A DNA stretch of 64,000 bases. It comes from Paragonimus skrjabini miyazakii (Eukaryota > Platyhelminthes > Trematoda > Plagiorchiida > Troglotrematidae). Position 1 is the first letter of the stretch. The number at the start of each line of letters is the position of its first letter. The stretch lies in contig JTDE01000207.1 in NCBI GenBank assembly GCA_014338405.1, positions 1-64,000 of the forward strand. Reading direction: 5' to 3'. The notes beneath the pieces were generated by a model. That model saw only the letters and a list, made by a program, of their open reading frames with translations, searched no databases and had not been told where the DNA came from. This document shows, one piece after another, positions 58,501-64,000 of the stretch. The position numbers and the translations under genes were made by a program.

Positions 58501-59564
58501 TTCACTGTTTCCAAGCAAGGTTGGAATTATTAACGCTGGAAAGTCCGTTTTGAAATCCTTGATGGCTTTTTGAACGCTAACGCAGAATGGGCTCGATAGA
58601 CGTGTGGGTGACAACCAATTAAGTCCAGACCTTATGAAAATTACTCTTTTTAGTAGACCTCGTTAGTAATCAACTGAAAGTCTTCGTGAATTCCGTAACA
58701 TATTGAGTGAACACCATCGAGGGGAGAAGCCTAGACCCGAAGAACCAGTTTCATGAGGTCTTACTTTTGAAGACTCATATGTGGTGTGAAACGAATCGGT
58801 TTTTAGCGGTTGGCGGTGTAAGTTTCAACCAGAATGCCAGATCCGTGATAAATATGCTAAGAGGTTGGTTACCAACAGACTGTCAAGAAGATTTCTGATT
58901 TTGATTAATACGGCGCACTAAACTAATTTAGGATTAGTGACAAACTTTTAGATTGATTGAAAGTGCTACTGGCGCTTATTACTTCGACCAGCTGTTGTTG
59001 TTAAAATTACTTCGTAAAAAAAATTAAGGGAGGCAGTGAACACCATTTGGCGTACATTACTTCAACGTTAGCACTGCTAGTTACTTTAGAGTACCAAGTA
59101 GTCCTCTTTGAAATACTTTATTGCATGTTGCGTACAAGAACGTGACTCTGTCTTTTGTGTACGGATGAGTTTGCTGCCACCTGTTTACTGAAACTCAAGC
59201 TGTATACACAGGAGCAGTTAACATAAACTGTCATCCTCTTACACAGTGTCAAAGTTTAGACCGATACACTTGAAGGGAACCCAATATAGCGAAGCGGTTA
59301 TGATCAAAACCTGATCGTTCAATTAGTATTCATGACTTGATCACGCAAAACTGTATTGTAAGTGCGATGTTTATGATTTTCTTTTTGAGTGTGGAATCAG
59401 TCGTACTGCAACATAAATGTTATATAACAAGTTGCATAGATATAACTGCACAAATAACAGTTTCCAAGGCAATGTAAATAAGAGAAAAACTAATGTGGGT
59501 GTCTTCCAAATAAACAGATAAGTGCATAACCCTAATCTATACGTCATAGATACCAAGCACATAC
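55529..59564 (-). other. Intron of the RASEF-like gene (4.0 kb)
   Basis: Between the P-loop and DTAGQE exons. Apart from the plus-strand exon candidate at 56391-56534 no feature is recognised. Plus ORFs 57839-58045, 58181-58435 and 58707-58898 look random. Confidence 0.5.
56391..56534 (+). CDS. Possible terminal exon of an opposite-strand gene
   Basis: A strong acceptor (TTTCCGTTTTTTTATAG) is followed by 47 open codons and TAA. The frame is closed directly upstream by that TAG, so it can only be an exon or a 46-codon ORF starting at 56394. The peptide starts VMPVECPGIETIRINLFVLE and continues with a balanced, coding-like composition. I do not recognise the protein, and no other exon of such a gene was located. 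Nested antisense to the RASEF-like intron. Confidence 0.3.
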   Translation, partial: VMPVECPGIETIRINLFVLEDDKVAMITLADCEFITEPVKKNRNRFL

Positions 59565-59895
59565 CTATGGTGGAAACGGATGTACCAGTGAATTTGTTAT
59601 CACACAGTCTGATGAGTAGGCTGGTCTTTCCCACTGCAGAATCCCCAGCAAGCATGACTCGAAATATACGTAATTTATCTTCGATTGGCATGGCCAGGGT
59701 GGGGGTGGATCGGTGAAAATTTCGTTGGGGCATTATCTGCTCGAGCAGGTCATGCGAAGGCTCCATGCCGGACTGGACGGTGTTTGGCGTACCCACATGA
59801 AATTCACAGCTTTGATCATGGATGACCATGTTCGATCTCAGACCAACTAGTACATCTTCTGAGGTATTTTGCACGTCACCTTCAGTCTTGCTGAC
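59565..59895 (-). CDS. RASEF-like GTPase exon: linker and P-loop
   Basis: 331 nt from acceptor ATTACCCTAG (phase 0) to donor CCATAG/GTATGT (leaves one base of Gly). The first ~70 residues are a hydrophilic linker. Then KLRIFRVMLAGDSAVGKTSL holds beta-1 and the P-loop GxxxxGKT at residues 84-91, followed by LIRLCDNKF and STI (switch I Thr). The long N-terminal extension before the GTPase rules out an ordinary small Rab and fits RASEF/CRACR2A/Rab44-type proteins. An in-frame TAG at the acceptor shows that more exons precede it. Confidence 0.9.
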
Positions 59896-62800
59896 CTAGG
59901 GTAATTAATTTGAAAAGAAATCAAAGTAAAAAGACTAGTTTATCAACATGAGTGTTCGTTCATTTGTTGCTTGATACTGGCAGTTGTAGGTTACTCGGCT
60001 GTCTGCTAGACATCAACCATAACCATCTAACCTGAAGCAACTTTGGTCTATACCATCGGTCATATTCCCATCCTTTTGGAAAAACCGTAAATGAACCTGG
60101 GCAGTTTGCAAAGATGTCTGACAAAAACAACCTTTCTCAAATTCGCTGCAATAAAAGTACATTTTAAATTCAAATATCGCTGGATTACGATATGCGGTTG
60201 ATACGAACTATAATTTTAAGGCCAGTTGATAAGAACGGATCAAGGGAGCCAAGACGATAATGTCCCGAAAATGTTGAAGAAAATACCGCAAGCTGTTTGC
60301 TTTTTCCAACAAGATCATAGTCCTTAGAGCATTTGCGAGGGGTGTTAAATGAAACGGTCATGGTTTTACTGTGATTTGAGTCTAATCACTAACAAACCAT
60401 GACACCCTGTAACGATACACTAATTTTCTTCGACGTGGTGCGCAGGAAATTCCATTGTTCCCGTTTCCACGACTCACAATGTGAAGACATTTTGAAATTA
60501 TATCTCTTTATTCCTGTAGTACTACTATCTGTTGTACTTTCGGCTTTCAACGAATTTTTTACGACACTGTTCCTGAATACACTGTACTTCCGAATTCAGG
60601 CACGACGGTTCGCCTACATACCGACCCATACAATATTGTCCGCCACTGATCAAAAAACACTTCAACTGCACAAAAAGGAATCTTTGAAAGTGTTCACCAC
60701 AAGAGCTACTAGCTTCCGCCCAAACAGCAAAATTAGTGCGAGGAAACTCTTAGTGGGGAAACTGCCGGAAACAAACAGTTTTCGTTCACTCTAAGCGCCA
60801 GTTGATGCCGGACAGAGCTGTACGGAAGTGATGTGATAAACAGAGCATTAGAGAAACAAGAAAAAGTTGTGGTAAAATATGGCAGTCAGTTTTTACTGTT
60901 GACCAAACGCAGGTATTCAGTGATAGAAGAGTAACATCTGATGACCGTGTGTGTTAAAGCAATGGAAACCCTATTTGTGAGGTCGAACATTCGACCATAA
61001 ACCCTTGAGGTAAATTAAATCGACGATGGACCCCAGGAGAAGGTTTGCTGGTCAGGCTGCGTGCTATGGATTGGCAATTCTTCGTGTACTTAGGAAGTAG
61101 AACCGCATTCTTTGTTTAACCTCCTGAACCCGCCACATGGTTGAGTTCCAAATGAAAGTCATTTGGGTCAACGATATTTGACGTGAACACGATCGCAGAT
61201 GGCTACAAACATAATAAAGAAAAATGCAGTTATTTAGGAAGTGATTATTGAGTCTTTGGTAGAGACGGGTGCAATGAGACTGAGCTGGAGAGGTTTTCTG
61301 ACAGGAGAAAATTCAGCCAATCGGAGCACGCACAGGACTATGCGAATGGGGCTGTGGTCGATCGACGCGCATTAATCAAAAGCAGTGGTCAGCTGCTACA
61401 ATGAATTTGCTTGTGTAGGACGGTGATTAGAAAGAGCTGTTTAAAACCGTGTTGGACTTAGACAACCGGATCGTTCAAATCAAGATCATGGAAGGCGACA
61501 ACAGAAAGACCGAATAAAACGTAACACGTTTGTTGTCTAATAGCATACCTTAAACATTGTTGGTCATTTATAAGATGGGTATTGCATTTCCACTAACCTG
61601 AGATTGCTTAGTGCCGTTCCGACCACTGTGTATCACCAAATTCTACAAAGCATGTCGATCGAACAACACTACTGCTTAAAAGAAATGACAAGTTCCGAAA
61701 ATGGTTGCAATGTTATAATCTTAAATAAGCTCATACTACAACTTACCACTCTCAGTCACACTGACTGACACATAGAAACAGTCGCACAATCAGGGAGTAG
61801 TCAGGTGTTGAGAAAAGAGCCGGGTTGAAATGTCATCATCGCTTCTGCCAACCCACCGCTCTTTCCCACCGGATACAACAATGAATTCGCTATTCGAGTT
61901 AAGAGGCTGACCAGTGCTAGTACTGTCAGTTTATCGCGAGATTGTTTTGCCAATAATCAACATGTGGATGCGTGAGTTAGTGGTAATATAGTGGCTGGCC
62001 AAAGAAAACCTTACACCTCTACAGGAGTCCATCACAGAACGGTCAACTATAAGATTGCCTGTTCGATGTATTGTTTTCGAATGTCAAGCATGAAAACCGG
62101 AGGATTAGCATCTACGTAGTTTTTTCTGCGAAGTCGATGGGACATTATGCTACAGTGGAGTATTATGTCTCAGGTCCTGAGGGGTAACCGATAAAAATGT
62201 GCGTCGTGTACACAAAATCGGGGTTCGAAGGTAACAGGATTTGTTTATCTGAAAACAGTATATACTAGATGTTTCAACACGAGCAGTACCGACAAGCGAG
62301 TCATTGACAGAAGGGCACAAATTCGAGGAGGTTTGCTGCAGCTGCAACAAATCTTTATGGAAAAATGCAGAAAAGATGGTAGGATGGACTGCGCTGCGCG
62401 TGAGTAAGCAGACAGACGTACTTATTGAAGTAATTATGGGAACAGCTGAAGGAACAGCTGCTGGGGAAAGATAGTACAATCACTACTGTAAACATACCTC
62501 CTAAATTTGTGCTGACGCATATTCGCTGTTGCAATCGTGTGTTTCCTTTTGTTCTAGCGTGGAACACATGACACTCCCATTCGATTCACCAGTTATGCAG
62601 CCGTTATGCTATCAAAGTTTTTGACTCACAATAGCTTGTGTCACTCACTTTTAGATCGTCAATTCTAAACCAACTGTAGAAGGACTCTAGCAAATATGCC
62701 AACGATCTAGGTTAGTCTGTACGTAAATTGTACAGCCTGGTATTGTACGAACTCTAAGTCTGACAACATGGAACTACAGACCGACTGTTGAAGCACCAAC

Positions 62801-64000
62801 GACATTTGAGATGGGGCTAAATCCACATCCACAAGGTCATCCATATTCACGGATACCCAGTAACGGATCTCTTCTTACTAAGCCACGATCAACTGTAAGA
62901 AATCATGCTTAAAAACCAAACCGTAAAAGATGTAGGCTACCTGATAGGTAGGGCATTTTTGCAGTCTGAACCTGCACATAGTGAAAGCGTCGCTCAGGTC
63001 GGTTGTCACAGTTGACTAAGTTGATACGTTTAAAAACCAACTAGGTGGATATGGACGAGAATCATTCGCACTATTCAGTCGCCAATCACCATTCCATCAC
63101 TTCTCTGAAAAACTGCCAATGTTTACGTTCACCAGAGTACCAGTTCAGTGTAAGTTCGTATATGATGTTCACATGTTTGAAAGCCAGTCATTTTCTTCAT
63201 ATTCTCGATGTTACTCACACTAAATCGTTTTTACATACTTTATGGACTGGTTACTTCATTTGGTTCTCGATCCACGTAACGCATACTTGAAGGTCTCTTA
63301 CATGTTGTGTAAACATACAGACCAGCAGGAAAATGGGCAAACAGGGACATACAGTGTGTGGACAAACTTCCCACTCTCACAGATAAGAGAAAATATCGGC
63401 TATTATTTGTGACCAGAGCTCATACGGCTGTAAAATCAAAGGCACACTGTGGGCCATTTACGATTTGGCAGTTGAAGAGATCTGGTTTCAAGTTATATGG
63501 GCAATAAAATCACAGAACTGTGTAAACCAAGAAGCCTTATGGTATGTGGATTCAAAAGTTCCCCGATATACTTTTATAAACAACTCTTCTTCACAAATAT
63601 GACAATCAGCATAAATTCATACTCAGCGTTGAGTTTGATGGGCTGCATCACTCTACTTGTGTTGAGCTAATGTGGACAGCAGTTAAGTTTGCATTGGTTA
63701 ATTTAGTGGGTTTTGTTTGAAAAATTTTCGCTTTGGAATGTGTTGGCCAGAAAGTGCGGTAGCACTTTAAATTATGTAAATAACGTTTGATTACATTTAA
63801 ATCAAGGCAGTATTGTTAAACTCGATCTAAAACGAATTTTCATCAAAATAAAACTGACGGTGAGAAATCCACAAGCTGCAGTCGCCGTGAGTAGCCATGC
63901 TTTCTAAACGTCTAGCTCATTGAAATGTTTCACCTGTTGTGCTCTTCATTTACCCTGTTTGGTCCTTGTCAGGCTTTTCCAGGGACATTGATTGACCGGG
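59896..64000. other. Upstream part of the RASEF-like gene, exons not resolved
   Basis: EF-hand and coiled-coil exons may lie here or beyond the window. A minus piece ending at GGAG/GTATGT near 62.49 kb has a good donor but the wrong phase to join 59895 directly. A plus ORF at 60399-60794 (131 codons, one hydrophobic stretch LYLFIPVVLLSVVLSAF) is unassigned. No transposon recognised. Confidence 0.35.

Larger units (their letters stand above)
30990..59895 (-). other. Gene span: RASEF/CRACR2A-like Rab GTPase, 5 exons placed
   Basis: Joining the five exons gives a Rab-type GTPase domain with G1 GDSAVGKT, switch I region STIGID, G3 DTAGQE, G4 NKVD and G5 ETSA. The loop between NKVD and ETSA contains GTQCV, like the GQKCV loop of RASEF, and RLCDNKF and KADGILLVYD also fit that family better than small Rabs. 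RASEF-type proteins have N-terminal EF-hands and a coiled coil before the GTPase and act in membrane traffic or calcium-linked signalling. Those parts should lie beyond 59.9 kb and were not found. Phases at all four joins agree, provided one short exon of length divisible by three lies between 46.8 and 55.4 kb. Confidence 0.75.

Noticed and set aside
59608..59625. CTGATGAGTAGG as another hammerhead core
   Set aside because: It is antisense to the P-loop coding exon, and no helix II plus GAAA follows.
60399..60794. 131-codon plus ORF as a membrane protein
   Set aside because: One hydrophobic stretch only, no homology recognised. An ORF of this size is expected by chance in 64 kb.
62484..62560. 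Minus-strand piece with good GTATGT donor as an upstream RASEF-like exon
   Set aside because: Its ending phase cannot join the phase 0 start at 59895, and it has no EF-hand or clear coiled-coil pattern.
1..64000. CRISPR arrays, bacterial operons or prophage
   Set aside because: No regular spaced repeats. Spliced eukaryotic exons and eukaryotic retroelements throughout.

Overview
The window is eukaryotic DNA at about 42-44% G+C by eye. Short coding exons with GT/AG splice sites are separated by multi-kilobase introns, and retroelements fill most of the rest. Three things point to a flatworm, most likely a digenean fluke with a large genome: tRNA-derived short repeats that carry a hammerhead ribozyme (as the schistosome Sm-alpha family does), many Penelope-like elements (PLEs) with GIY-YIG domains, and decayed Ty3/gypsy and RTE-type LINE copies. 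The species cannot be fixed from the sequence.

Host genes. (1) The main gene is on the minus strand from about 59.9 kb down to 31.0 kb. It encodes the Rab-type GTPase domain of a RASEF/CRACR2A-like (Rab with EF-hand) protein. I place five exons: 59565-59895 (linker and P-loop), 55447-55528 (switch regions, DTAGQE), 46749-46833 (KADG to the end of the next helix), 41354-41473 (NKVD) and 30990-31066 (ETSA). Splice sites and phases agree. A short exon between the second and third, the EF-hand/coiled-coil 5' exons and the 3' terminal exon were not placed. (2) A minus-strand gene at 1.46-4.53 kb has a 346-codon low-complexity exon and a probable 55-residue last exon; I do not recognise it. (3) A possible last exon of an opposite-strand gene lies at 56391-56534.

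Repeats by region. 0-0.4 kb: a head-to-head pair of ribozyme SINEs. 5.8-7.2 kb: LINE tail, PLE with a nested foldback MITE, and a PLE ribozyme relic. 8.5-9.6 kb: a tRNA-B-box-like repeat family. 10.2-11.1 kb: a second ribozyme-SINE pair. 12-13.4, 16.2-18.1, 18.4-18.8 and 25.8-26.3 kb: PLEs. 15.2 and 21.4 kb: two copies of a young-looking dispersed repeat. 19.4-21.4 kb: gypsy. 21.8-22.3 kb: ribozyme SINE. 29.8-30.5 kb: large foldback element. 31.6-32.1 kb: PLE tail between inverted terminal repeats. 34-35.2, 44.2-45.1 and 48.1-49.2 kb: LINEs. 50.1-50.7 kb: ribozyme-SINE unit interrupted by a 321-base assembly gap.

The most notable system is the ribozyme SINE. It combines a pol III-type A/B-box head, a complete type I hammerhead (43-87 and 10923-10967 look competent) and, at 21.8 and 50.1 kb, units that start and end with the same sequence. 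That arrangement could yield cleaved unit-length RNA. PLEs in the same window carry their own decayed hammerhead cores, so a PLE-driven non-autonomous element is plausible.
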